A stretch of DNA of 64,000 nucleotides, from assembly GCA_946480565.1 (NCBI GenBank), contig CAMLKR010000001.1:9612-73611 (forward strand). Reading direction: 5' to 3'. Shown here in pieces: positions 18,503-26,446 of this stretch (its first letter is position 1; each line of letters opens with the position of its first letter). Below the pieces are notes generated by a model, which saw only the letters and a program-made list of their open reading frames with translations, ran no database searches and had not been told where the DNA came from. The stretch is from an uncultured Arenimonas sp. Lineage in GTDB: Bacteria; Pseudomonadota; Gammaproteobacteria; Xanthomonadales; Xanthomonadaceae. Both the position numbers and the translations under genes were made by a program.

Positions 18503-19176
18503 GCCTCAATACCTCCGTCATCCGCCTGCTGGTGCTCAAGGACTGGCAGCTGTTCCAGAAGCAGCTGGCCTTCTACACGCTGGCCGGCATCGTCGCCCTG
18601 TGTTTCCTGGGGCTGGGCAAACCCTGGGCCTTCTACATCGGCTCGCTGATGCTGCTGATCGTGGTGGTGTCGGCCGCGTGTTTCTCCATCTCGACCTCGC
18701 TGGTGGTCGAGCGCAAGGAACACACCCTGGCCTTCGTGATGAGCCTGCCGGTGTCGCCGCTGGATTTCACGGTGTCCAAGCTGGCCGGCAACCTGCTGAC
18801 TTTCGGCGTGCCCTTCGTGGTGCTGCTGGGCGGCGCGTTGGCCCTGGTGATGTTCACGCCGCTGCCCGACGGGCTGTTCGTGTACACGCTGCTGATCTTC
18901 GCCTGGCTGCTGTTCGCCTATGCCGTCTCGCTGGCGGTGGCGATGTCGGTGGAGTCCGAAGGCTGGGCCACGTTCGCGATGATCGGCTCGATGGTGATGA
19001 TCAACCCCTACATCATGGGCTTGGCGCAACTCGACGCCGTGCGCACCTACACCAGCAAGGACGCGATCGTGTGGACCACGCCGACCGTGGCGATCATGGG
19101 CACGCTGACCCTGCTCGCGCTGGCGGTGATCGGCCTCACCACCTGGCATCACGCCCGCAAGCCGGCGTTCTACTGA
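18499..19176 (+). CDS. ABC transporter permease (ABC-2 type)
   Basis: This 225-residue protein has six hydrophobic segments (near residues 22-40, 45-70, 100-120, 130-152, 160-175 and 195-215). The VVERKEHTLAFVMSLPVSPLDF cytoplasmic loop is characteristic of ABC-2 exporters (shown here by its ends: VVERKE and PVSPLDF). It forms the channel for the ATPase encoded just upstream (ATGA overlap). It is in the GntR-regulated operon. The acyltransferase gene begins four bases after its stop. Confidence 0.88.
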   Translation: MSLNTSVIRLLVLKDWQLFQKQLAFYTLAGIVALCFLGLGKPWAFYIGSLMLLIVVVSAACFSISTSLVVERKEHTLAFVMSLPVSPLDFTVSKLAGNLLTFGVPFVVLLGGALALVMFTPLPDGLFVYTLLIFAWLLFAYAVSLAVAMSVESEGWATFAMIGSMVMINPYIMGLAQLDAVRTYTSKDAIVWTTPTVAIMGTLTLLALAVIGLTTWHHARKPAFY

Positions 19177-19180
19177 AGCC

Positions 19181-20320
19181 ATGACCGCGGGCGCGGCGCA
19201 GGAGCGCCTGCACTACCTCGACCACCTGCGCGCGCTGGCCATGCTGGCCGGCGTGTTCTTCCACGCCGCGCTGGCCTACAGCCCGCTGATGAGCGGCTTC
19301 TTCCCGACCGCCGACCGGCAGAACAGCGCCTGGGTGGACGGCTTCGCCTGGGCCCTGCACCTGGTCCGCATGCCGTTGTTCTTCCTGGTGGCGGGCTTCT
19401 TCGCCGCCTGGGTGCTGGAAAAACGCGGCGGCGCCGCGCTGCTGCGCCAGCGCGTGCGGCGCATCCTGCTGCCCTTCCTGGTGGCCTGGCCGCTGGTATT
19501 CATCACGTTGTCGGCGGGAATCGTCTGGGCCGCGGACAACGTGCAGCATCCCTCGGCCCTGCTGGCCATGGTGCGCGCGTGGATGCAGATGCCCGACCCG
19601 CCCCAGGGCCCGCCGCCGACCACGATGCACCTGTGGTTCCTGTACTACCTGCTGCTGTTCGGCGTGCTGCACTGGGTGCTGCGCACCTTCGCCCTGGGCA
19701 GGCTCGGGCGCTGGCTGATGGCGCGGCCGGTGGGTTTGCTGTTGCTGGGACTGCCGCTGCTGATCTGGTCCGCGCTGGCCACCGTCAGCGCGCCGCACCC
19801 GGCGCCGGAAAGTTTCCTGCCGCAGTTCTGGGCCATCGTGTTCTACGGCGCCTTCTTCGCGCTGGGTGTCTTCCTGCAGGGCCAGCCCGACTGGCTGGAC
19901 CGCGCGCGCCGGCATGTGCCTTGGATGGTCGCCGCGTGCGTCGTGCTGTACGCCGTCTTCCTGTGGCGCCTGTCGGTGGAACTGCCGACGGCGGTGGATC
20001 CGCGGGTGCCGCCGGTCGCGGGCTGGGGTATCGCTGCGCTTGAAGCCTGCCTCGCCGTCTGGGGCACGGTGCTCTGCCTGCTCGCGGGCCGGCGTTGGCT
20101 CGATCGCCCCAACCCCGTGCTCCGCTACTTCGCACAGAGCTCGTACTGGACCTACCTGCTGCACCTGCCGCTGCTGTTCGCGGTCCAGTACCTGCTGATG
20201 GACCTCGAATGGCACTGGCTGCTGAAGTTCGCGGTGGCCTCCGCCGCCACGCTGGCGGGCTGCCTGCTCAGCTACCAGGGGCTGGTGCGGCATACGCCGC
20301 TGCGGCGGTTCGTGGGCTGA
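19181..20320 (+). CDS. Acyltransferase family 3 membrane protein (OpgC-like)
   Basis: This 379-residue integral membrane protein has about ten helices. It starts with RLHYLDHLRALAMLAGVFFHAAL, the acyltransferase-3 signature region with its conserved His (ends shown: RLHYLDHLRA, VFFHAA), followed by RMPLFFLVAGFF and the Arg-rich loop RQRVRRILLPF. Such proteins acylate exported sugars or glucans at the membrane. It is the last gene of the GntR-ABC operon, so it may modify an envelope component together with the exporter. Specificity cannot be read. Confidence 0.87.
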   Translation: MTAGAAQERLHYLDHLRALAMLAGVFFHAALAYSPLMSGFFPTADRQNSAWVDGFAWALHLVRMPLFFLVAGFFAAWVLEKRGGAALLRQRVRRILLPFLVAWPLVFITLSAGIVWAADNVQHPSALLAMVRAWMQMPDPPQGPPPTTMHLWFLYYLLLFGVLHWVLRTFALGRLGRWLMARPVGLLLLGLPLLIWSALATVSAPHPAPESFLPQFWAIVFYGAFFALGVFLQGQPDWLDRARRHVPWMVAACVVLYAVFLWRLSVELPTAVDPRVPPVAGWGIAALEACLAVWGTVLCLLAGRRWLDRPNPVLRYFAQSSYWTYLLHLPLLFAVQYLLMDLEWHWLLKFAVASAATLAGCLLSYQGLVRHTPLRRFVG

Positions 20321-20339
20321 ACCGGCCGCCGCGCCGCTT

Positions 20340-20822
20340 TCAGTCGGACGTGTCGTCCGGACCCGGGGCGCCGGGCTTGCCGGTGTTCACGTAGCCCTGC
20401 CCGCCGCCCTGGCCGTAGTCGCGCTGGCGGCCGTCGAAGTCGGGGGGTGCGGAGTCGACGTCTTCCTGTGCCGCGTCTTCGTTGTTCTTTCGCGGCGGCC
20501 TGGCATCACCTGCGCCGCGCTCGCCGGGTTCGCGCAGCGCAGCGTCCCTCGCAGCGTCCTGCGCCGCCTGCTGACCCGGCGGGTCGTCGGGGCCGCCGTC
20601 GTAGCTGCGGTCGGCGGTCTGCTGGGCCTGCGATCCGGGGTCGGTGTCGCGTCCGCCGCGGCGGGGATTCGCCTCGCCCCAGCCCTCTGCATCCACGCGC
20701 GGCCCGTGCGGCTCCGCGTAACCGCCGTCGGCGAGGGTGCCGCCTGCCTTCGGGGAGTGGCGCTCGTCGGCGGAAGGAGACGCCGTGGTGTCGGGATTGC
20801 GATGGCGCGGGGGATTGCCCAT
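20340..20822 (-). CDS. Hydrophilic, intrinsically disordered small protein
   Basis: This 160-residue protein consists almost entirely of Gly, Asp, Pro, Ala, Arg and Gln, with no hydrophobic core, Cys or recognisable domain. MGNPPRHRNPDTT at 20822 is chosen because GGAG stands 8 bases ahead of the ATG; a longer frame to 20894 lacks that. Segments such as GGRDTDPGSQAQQTADRS and YGQGGGQGYVNTG suggest a flexible stress- or desiccation-type protein. That is only an inference from composition. Confidence 0.6.
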   Translation of the reverse strand: MGNPPRHRNPDTTASPSADERHSPKAGGTLADGGYAEPHGPRVDAEGWGEANPRRGGRDTDPGSQAQQTADRSYDGGPDDPPGQQAAQDAARDAALREPGERGAGDARPPRKNNEDAAQEDVDSAPPDFDGRQRDYGQGGGQGYVNTGKPGAPGPDDTSD

Positions 20823-21091
20823 CTGGTCTGCTCCGATGCGAAGCCGGCGTGGGGCCGGTGCTCGAAGAAGGCGCTGCAACAGGCGTGCCAACATTCCGCC
20901 CCGCCTGGGTGGACTTCACGAGGGACCGCCGGCGCCCGATCCTGCAGATTGCAAGGGCATCCTGCCGGACGAGGCCCGCGCGTTCCGTAGGCGAACGTCC
21001 CCTTTCCGCGGGGCCGGTGAATCCAGACGCCCCCGACCGCGCATCCAAGCCCCCGAAGCGCTGAACCTCAGCGCACCCCGGGAGCCGGGAA
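20823..21091. other. 269-base intergenic region
   Basis: This lies between the divergent disordered-protein gene and the serine hydrolase. I see no convincing promoter pair, palindrome or small ORF with a ribosome-binding site, apart from GGGAGCCGGGAA just before the hydrolase ATG. Confidence 0.5.
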
Positions 21092-22573
21092 ATGAAAACG
21101 ATCGATGCGATTGGACGCACGCTGTGGGTCCTCGCCCTGGCGGCGGCCCTGGCCTGGACCCCCGCCGCCGCGACCGAACCCGCGCCCGTGCGCGGGCCGG
21201 ACGGCGTGCTGGAGGAACAGGCCGCCCGCTTCTGGCAGGCCGTGTCCGCGCCGGCGCACGAACGCCAGGCCCTGCTGGAGCGCCATTTCAGCCCCGGCAT
21301 GCGCGAGCGCAACGGCGACGCGCAACTGCTGGAAACCCTGGCCATGCTTTCCGAAGCCTTGGGCCCGGACCTGGCGACCTTGCCGGAACCCCGGGTGATC
21401 CCGGGCACGGAAGGCCCCGGCGGCGAGCTGCAGTACACGCTGCCGGGCGGCCGGCGCCTGTCGCTCACGCTGGTCGTGACCGCGGGCGAAGCACCCCGGA
21501 TCGATCGTTTCGGCCTGCGGCCGCTGCCGCCTGAAGTGGCCGCGGTGACACCGGAGCAGCTGCCCGCGGTCATCGCGCAGCGGATCAAGGCCGACTCCGA
21601 AGCCGGCCGGTTCTCGGGCGCCGTGCTGGTGGCGCGCGGCGATCAAGTGATCCACGCCGAGGTCGTCGGCCTGGCGGATCGCAGGACCGGACGCGCCAAC
21701 ACCCTGGATACGCCGATCAACCTGGGCTCGATCAACAAGATGTTCACCGGCATCGCCATCGCCCAGCTGCAGGCGCAGGGCAAGCTGGACTGGCAGGACA
21801 CCGTCGGCCGGCACCTGCCCGATTTCCCGAACGCGACGATCCGCGACCACGTGACGATCCACCAGCTGCTCACCCACACGTCCGGGGTCGGCGACTACTT
21901 CAACTCCGCGCACGCCGAGCGCAGGCACGAGCTCGACACCCAGCGGGAATTCCTGGAAACCTTCGTGGACGAACCGCTGCGGTTCGAGCCGGGCAAGGGC
22001 TTGGAATACAGCAATGGGGGCCCCGTCATCCTGGGCCTGATCATCGAGGCGGTCAGCGGCAGCGACTACTACCAGTACATCCGCGACCACGTTTACCGGC
22101 CGGCCGGCATGGCGCACGCCGACCACTACCGCAGCGACGACGTCGCCGCCGGGTTTGCGATCGGCTACCTCAAGGACGACGCAGGCGCCTGGCAGGACAA
22201 CGGCAGCGAGCTGAGCCTGCGCGGATCCGCGTCCGGCGGCGGCTACGCCTCCGCCCGCGACCTGTTCGCCTTCTCGCGGGCCCTGGCGAAGGAGCGCCTG
22301 CTGCCGCGGGCCCGGCTCGAGACCCTGTGGACGCCGCACCAGCAGACCGGGCCCATGGGATACGGCTATCTTTCCAGCATCGGCGGCACGCCCGGGCACC
22401 GCTGGGTGGGCCACAACGGCGGCGCGCCGGGCATATCGGCCGAGTTCGCCCACTACCCCGACGATGACCTGGTGGTGATCGTGCTGGCCAACCAGGACCG
22501 CGGCGCGGAAGCCATGGGCGAGTGGCTGCGCGCACAGGTGGAAGCCTCCCTTTTCGAGACCAGCGAACCATGA
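21092..22573 (+). CDS. Serine hydrolase, beta-lactamase class C fold, secreted
   Basis: This 493-residue protein has a signal peptide (residues 1-28, ending AAAT). A ~120-residue N-terminal domain precedes the penicillin-binding fold. The fold carries S213-I-N-K216 (SxxK), YSNGG near 308 (YxN) and GHNGG near 448 (the KTG-like third motif, here HNG). This pattern matches esterase/D-peptidase relatives of class C beta-lactamases rather than true resistance enzymes. Its stop overlaps a small membrane protein that leads into an ECF sigma/anti-sigma pair. Confidence 0.9.
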   Translation: MKTIDAIGRTLWVLALAAALAWTPAAATEPAPVRGPDGVLEEQAARFWQAVSAPAHERQALLERHFSPGMRERNGDAQLLETLAMLSEALGPDLATLPEPRVIPGTEGPGGELQYTLPGGRRLSLTLVVTAGEAPRIDRFGLRPLPPEVAAVTPEQLPAVIAQRIKADSEAGRFSGAVLVARGDQVIHAEVVGLADRRTGRANTLDTPINLGSINKMFTGIAIAQLQAQGKLDWQDTVGRHLPDFPNATIRDHVTIHQLLTHTSGVGDYFNSAHAERRHELDTQREFLETFVDEPLRFEPGKGLEYSNGGPVILGLIIEAVSGSDYYQYIRDHVYRPAGMAHADHYRSDDVAAGFAIGYLKDDAGAWQDNGSELSLRGSASGGGYASARDLFAFSRALAKERLLPRARLETLWTPHQQTGPMGYGYLSSIGGTPGHRWVGHNGGAPGISAEFAHYPDDDLVVIVLANQDRGAEAMGEWLRAQVEASLFETSEP

Positions 22574-22965
22574 CCGGAGCAGACCCCATGGAGATCCTTC
22601 CCGTCCTGATCATCCCGGCGGCGATCATGCTGCCGCCGGTGCTGATCACCGCCCTGGTGCTGCGCTACCGCCGCACCCGCGCCGAGATGCGCTACCGCTT
22701 CCTGCTGCAGCTGGCCGAAGCCGGCGTCGCGCTGCCCGCCACCCTGCCGGGGGAAGCGGCGCCGCAGGACTGCGACCGCCGCCGCGCGCTGGTGCTGCTG
22801 GCCGGCGGCATCGGCCTGGGCCTGATGCTGGTCGCGCTGCCGCTCGAATTCCCCCGCGGCCATCGCGTGGCGGAACTCTGGGGCCTGGGCATCCTGCCGG
22901 TGATGCTGGGCCTGGGTTACCTGGGCAACTGGTATCTGTCCCGGCGCGGAAGCGCGAATGGGTGA
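22570..22965 (+). CDS. Small membrane protein (DUF6249-like)
   Basis: This 131-residue protein has an N-terminal membrane helix (ILPVLIIPAAIMLPPVLITALV), a charged cytoplasmic stretch (RYRRTRAEMRYRFLLQLAE), then two more helices (LVLLAGGIGLGLMLVAL, LGILPVMLGLGYLG). The order resembles DUF6249 proteins often found in sigma-factor operons. The ATG at 22570 overlaps the hydrolase stop. An ATG at 22588 has a better-placed GGAG. Its end overlaps the sigma-factor start by 8 bases, so it is probably part of that signalling unit. Confidence 0.72.
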   Translation: MTGADPMEILPVLIIPAAIMLPPVLITALVLRYRRTRAEMRYRFLLQLAEAGVALPATLPGEAAPQDCDRRRALVLLAGGIGLGLMLVALPLEFPRGHRVAELWGLGILPVMLGLGYLGNWYLSRRGSANG

Positions 22966-23512
22966 CGGCGATGCGCAGGCGCGCATCGACGCGGCCCTGG
23001 TCGCCAGGGCCCGGCAACCGGACGGCGCCCCCGCCTTCGAACAACTGGTGCGACGGCACCAGGGGCTGGTGCGCGCGCAACTGCGCCGGCTGCTGGGCGA
23101 CGACCCCGCCCAGGCCGACGACCTGGCGCAGGAGGTGTTCGTCCTGGCCTGGCGCAAGCTGGACCAGTTCCGCGGCGAATCGCGCTTCGGCACCTGGCTG
23201 TACCGCATCACCTATGCGTGTTTCCTGCAGCACCTGCGCGGCCGCGGCGGGCGTTTGCCGCAGGGGCAGGTCTTGGACGAAGACGATGCGCCCGGCACGG
23301 ACGGGCCGGGCCCCGAATGGGGCCTCGACCTGGACGCCGCGCTGCGCCGGTTGTCCATCAACCAGCGCGCGGCCCTGCTGTACTGCGTGCAGCTGGAATT
23401 CACCCACGAGGAGGCGGCCGTGGTGCTGGACATGCCGCTGGGCAGCGTGAAAACGCATGTGGCGCGCGGCAAGGCCCGGCTGCGGCAACTCCTCAAGGAC
23501 TGGGCACCCTGA
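22958..23512 (+). CDS. ECF-type RNA polymerase sigma factor
   Basis: This 184-residue protein has region 2 (AFEQLVRRHQGLVRAQLRRLL, then DDLAQEVFVLAWRKLDQFRGESRFGTWLYRI given in parts) and region 4 (LSINQRAALLYCVQ, THEEAAVVLDMPLGSVKTHVARGKARL in parts) joined by an acidic linker. That is the standard two-domain ECF architecture. It overlaps the membrane protein upstream, and ten bases separate it from the putative anti-sigma gene. Targets are unknown; no repeated promoter motif is evident nearby. Confidence 0.93.
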   Translation: MGDGDAQARIDAALVARARQPDGAPAFEQLVRRHQGLVRAQLRRLLGDDPAQADDLAQEVFVLAWRKLDQFRGESRFGTWLYRITYACFLQHLRGRGGRLPQGQVLDEDDAPGTDGPGPEWGLDLDAALRRLSINQRAALLYCVQLEFTHEEAAVVLDMPLGSVKTHVARGKARLRQLLKDWAP

Positions 23513-23522
23513 GACCAAGGCA

Positions 23523-23837
23523 ATGACTGACCTCGACGACCAGAAGCTCGACGATCTGCTGCGCCGGCAGTTCCCCGGCGCCGTCGCGGACGACGGCTTC
23601 ACGGCGCGCGTGATGCGCGCGCTGCCGCCGCGCCGCCAGCCGCGGTCCTGGCTGGTGCCGGGCGCCGCGGTGGCCGGCAGCCTGCTGGCCTGGCTGGCCC
23701 TGATGCCGTCGCCGGTCTGGCAGCAGGCGGCGCGCGAGTGGCTGGCGGGTGACCCCGGCGCCGCGACCGCCGGCATCGCCGTGCTGCTGCTGGCGATGAC
23801 CCTGGCCGGCTGCGCGTGGTCGCTGGAAGAGAACTAG
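23523..23837 (+). CDS. Probable anti-sigma factor / small membrane protein
   Basis: This 104-residue protein starts MTDLDDQKLDDLLRRQF, an amphipathic N-terminal helix typical of cytoplasmic anti-sigma segments. Two hydrophobic helices follow (about residues 47-62 and 80-98). No zinc motif (HxxxCxxC) is visible. Its position directly after the ECF gene makes an anti-sigma role the best inference. The alternative is a small membrane protein of other function. Confidence 0.68.
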   Translation: MTDLDDQKLDDLLRRQFPGAVADDGFTARVMRALPPRRQPRSWLVPGAAVAGSLLAWLALMPSPVWQQAAREWLAGDPGAATAGIAVLLLAMTLAGCAWSLEEN

Positions 23838-23847
23838 CTGGCGCGCA

Positions 23848-24798
23848 TCAGCGCTCCGGCGCCACCTGTTCCGCCCAGGCCGCCGGCGCGCCCTGCCCGT
23901 CGAGGAAGGGGATCACCGTTTCGGCCAGCGCGGGCGACGAGAACACTTCGTAGTGCGTCAGGTTCGGAAGGATGGCCAGGCGGTTTTCCGACATGTGCTC
24001 GCGGCCCCAGCCGGCGTCGCGCAGGCCGCCGCCCAGCAGCTGGTAGAACTGCACGATGTGCTCGGGGCGCAGCATGTCGCTGTCGCCGTAGACCAGCATC
24101 ACCGGCATGCGCAGGGTCCTGACCTCGTCCGACCAGTCGTAGGGCCGGCGCATCCAGGCGCCCATCTGGTCGAGCAGCTTCGGGAAGTCCTGCGGCCGCG
24201 GCGCACGTTCGCGGTAGACCTGGTACATCGGCGTGCCGACCATGTCCTTGGCCATCGCGCCGGTCAGCTGCGCCTGCAGCGGCAGCATCTCGGGATGGAA
24301 ACCGTCGCGGGCGAAGCCGGCCGAGGCCACCACCAGGCGGCGCACTCGCGCGGGGTGCTGGATGGCCAGGCGCAGGCCCACGCCGCCACCCATCGAATAG
24401 CCCACCACGTCCACCTGCGGGTGGCCGAGTTCCGCCACCAGCACGGCCAGGTCGTCGGCCATCGCCTTGAAGTCGATCGGCCGGTCGCCCAGCGCGGTGC
24501 GGCCGTGCCCGTGCAGGTCGACGGCGATGACGGTGCGCGAGCGCGCCAGCATCGGCAGCACCGGCCCGAACATGTCCAGCGTTCCCAGCCCGCCGTGCAG
24601 CAGCAGCAGCGGTTCGCCGCGGCCGTGCAGCTCGTAGTAATAGCGCAGCCCGTTCACCGGCACGTAGCCGCTGCGCAGGGGCGCGGACGCCGCCGCGGGC
24701 GCGGCGGGTCCGGTGGTTTCGGCGGCGGCGGGTGCCAGGGTGGCCAGCAGCAGGGCGAGGACGGCGAGACAGCGGCGCGCGGACTGGGAAAGGTTCAT
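23848..24798 (-). CDS. Secreted alpha/beta hydrolase
   Basis: This 316-residue protein has a signal peptide (residues 1-27, ending PAAA), the oxyanion motif LLLHGGLG, the nucleophile elbow GYSMGGG, an acid in VYGDSDMLRP and a His in LTHYEV. ATG 24798 is chosen because AGGAG lies 7 bases upstream; a GTG immediately before it is less likely. It probably hydrolyses an ester or related substrate in the periplasm. It is transcribed away from ntrC, sharing a region that contains a perfect NtrC box, so nitrogen control is possible. Confidence 0.88.
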   Translation of the reverse strand: MNLSQSARRCLAVLALLLATLAPAAAETTGPAAPAAASAPLRSGYVPVNGLRYYYELHGRGEPLLLLHGGLGTLDMFGPVLPMLARSRTVIAVDLHGHGRTALGDRPIDFKAMADDLAVLVAELGHPQVDVVGYSMGGGVGLRLAIQHPARVRRLVVASAGFARDGFHPEMLPLQAQLTGAMAKDMVGTPMYQVYRERAPRPQDFPKLLDQMGAWMRRPYDWSDEVRTLRMPVMLVYGDSDMLRPEHIVQFYQLLGGGLRDAGWGREHMSENRLAILPNLTHYEVFSSPALAETVIPFLDGQGAPAAWAEQVAPER

Positions 24799-24893
24799 CA
24801 CGGATCTCCTGGAGGGCGAGCCCGACGACCGGGTTCACTGACTCGACGAACCAGCGGCACCGGATTCGACAGCCCCGCGGGTCCGGGCTGTCA

Positions 24894-24914
24894 TTTGCAC
24901 CGCGTTGGTGCAAA
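24894..24914. promoter_or_regulatory. Perfect NtrC-binding site
   Basis: TGCACC-GCGTT-GGTGCA (24896-24912) equals the known NtrC consensus TGCAC(C/T)-N5-GGTGCA. It extends to TTTGCACC/GGTGCAAA. It ends 8 bases before the ntrC ATG, in the divergent region with the hydrolase. It is most likely an autoregulatory, repressing site. Confidence 0.85.
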
Positions 24915-24922
24915 CTGCGCCC

Positions 24923-26323
24923 ATGCCCACCCCCTCCCGCCTCTGGGTCATCGACGACGACCGCGCCGTGCGCTTCGTGCTGGCCGAGGCCCTGCGCGAT
25001 GCCGGTTACGCCGTCTCCGCCTTCGAAGGCGCGAAGCAGGCGCTGGCCGCGCTCGAAGACGAGCCCGCGCCGGACCTCGTCTTCACCGACGTCCGCATGC
25101 CCGAGATGGACGGCCTGGCCCTGCTCGAGGCCCTGAAGGCCCGCCGCCCCGACCTGCCGGTGATCGTGATGTCGGCCTATACCGACGTGGCCAGCACCGC
25201 CGGCGCCTTCCGCGGCGGCGCGCACGAATTCCTGTCCAAGCCCTTCGACCTGGACGAGGCCGTGGCCCTGGCCGAACGCGCGCTGCCGCAGCGCGCCGAA
25301 CCCGCCGCCCAACCCGCACCACCAACCACCAACGACGAACTCATCGGCGACAGCCCCGCCATGCGCGAACTCTTCCGCGCCATCGGCCGCCTCGCCCAGG
25401 CGCCGCTGTCGGTGCTGATCACCGGCGAAACCGGCACCGGCAAGGAACTGGTGGCGCGCGCCCTGCACCGCGAATCGCCGCGCGCGCGCAAACCCTTCGT
25501 CGCGCTCAACACCGCCGCCATCCCGGCCGAGCTGCTGGAAAGCGAACTGTTCGGCCACGAGGCCGGCGCCTTCACCGGCGCCAACAAGCGCCACGTCGGC
25601 CGCTTCGAACAGGCCGACGGCGGCACCCTGTTCCTGGACGAGATCGGCGACATGCCCGCCGCCCTGCAGACCCGCCTGCTGCGCGTGCTGGCCGAGGGCG
25701 AATTCTTCCGCGTCGGCGGCCGCGAACTGATCAAGGTGGACGTGCGCGTCATCGCCGCCACCCACCAGGACCTGGAAGCCAGGGTGCGCGACGGCAGCTT
25801 CCGCGCCGACCTGCTGCACCGCCTGGACGTGGTGCGCCTGCAGCTGCCGCCCCTGCGCGAACGCAAGGGCGACGTGCCGGCCCTGGCCGCGCGTTTCCTG
25901 GCCCAGGCCGCGAAAAAACTCGGCGCTCCCGCCAAACGTTTCCACCCCGAAGCCCTGAAGCGCCTGCAGGCCCACGACTGGCCCGGCAACGTGCGCGAAC
26001 TCGAGAACCTGTGCTGGCGCCTGGCCGCCCTGGCCCCCGGCGAAGCCATCACCCCGCGCGACCTGGGCAGCGCCCTGCGCAGCGGCCCCGGCACCGACCC
26101 CGGCGACTGGACCCGCCCCCTGGCCCAGGCCGTGCGCGAGGCCCTGGCCCGCGGAGACACCGCCCTGCACGCCACCCTGCGCGAAAAGTTTGACCAGGTT
26201 CTGCTGGAGACCGCGTTGGACCACACCGAGGGGCACCGGCAGCAGGCGGCGGAGAAGCTGGGGTTGGGGAGGAATACGGTGACGCGAAAGTTGGGGGTGG
26301 TGCGGGGGCGGAATAAGCACTGA
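24923..26323 (+). CDS. ntrC: Nitrogen-regulation response regulator NtrC
   Basis: This 466-residue sigma-54 activator has a receiver domain with D56 (LVFTDVRMP) and a KPFD lysine. Its AAA+ domain has Walker A GETGTGKE, the sigma-54 contact motif GAFTGA and Walker B GGTLFLDEIGD. A C-terminal Fis-like helix-turn-helix reads LGLGRNTVTRKL. The start at 24923 follows the NtrC box. Its sensor NtrB is encoded separately at 16034. The last ~130 bases switch from C-ending to G-ending and rare codons (TTG, GGG, AGG, AAT), unlike the rest of the gene. Confidence 0.93.
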   Translation: MPTPSRLWVIDDDRAVRFVLAEALRDAGYAVSAFEGAKQALAALEDEPAPDLVFTDVRMPEMDGLALLEALKARRPDLPVIVMSAYTDVASTAGAFRGGAHEFLSKPFDLDEAVALAERALPQRAEPAAQPAPPTTNDELIGDSPAMRELFRAIGRLAQAPLSVLITGETGTGKELVARALHRESPRARKPFVALNTAAIPAELLESELFGHEAGAFTGANKRHVGRFEQADGGTLFLDEIGDMPAALQTRLLRVLAEGEFFRVGGRELIKVDVRVIAATHQDLEARVRDGSFRADLLHRLDVVRLQLPPLRERKGDVPALAARFLAQAAKKLGAPAKRFHPEALKRLQAHDWPGNVRELENLCWRLAALAPGEAITPRDLGSALRSGPGTDPGDWTRPLAQAVREALARGDTALHATLREKFDQVLLETALDHTEGHRQQAAEKLGLGRNTVTRKLGVVRGRNKH

Positions 26324-26401
26324 GCGCTTCATCGGTCCGGGCGTGACGGACCACCAGATCGCGCAGTTGATGGTTCCAGACAGCATGGATCTACCCCAAC
26401 G

Positions 26402-26433
26402 GGCTGGCGATGCCGAGTTGCCCATCGCCAGCC
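26402..26433. terminator. Stem-loop between convergent ntrC and hydrolase
   Basis: An 11-base perfect inverted repeat (GGCTGGCGATG at 26402-26412 and its complement at 26423-26433) has a 10-base loop in the convergent gap. No T-run is present. It is likely a bidirectional end signal. Confidence 0.5.
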
Positions 26434-26446
26434 AGAGCGGATCGAC

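Noticed and set aside
21092..22573. A true class C beta-lactamase
   Set aside because: The fold and SxxK/YxN match, but the third motif is HNG and the extra N-terminal domain fits the broader serine-hydrolase group.
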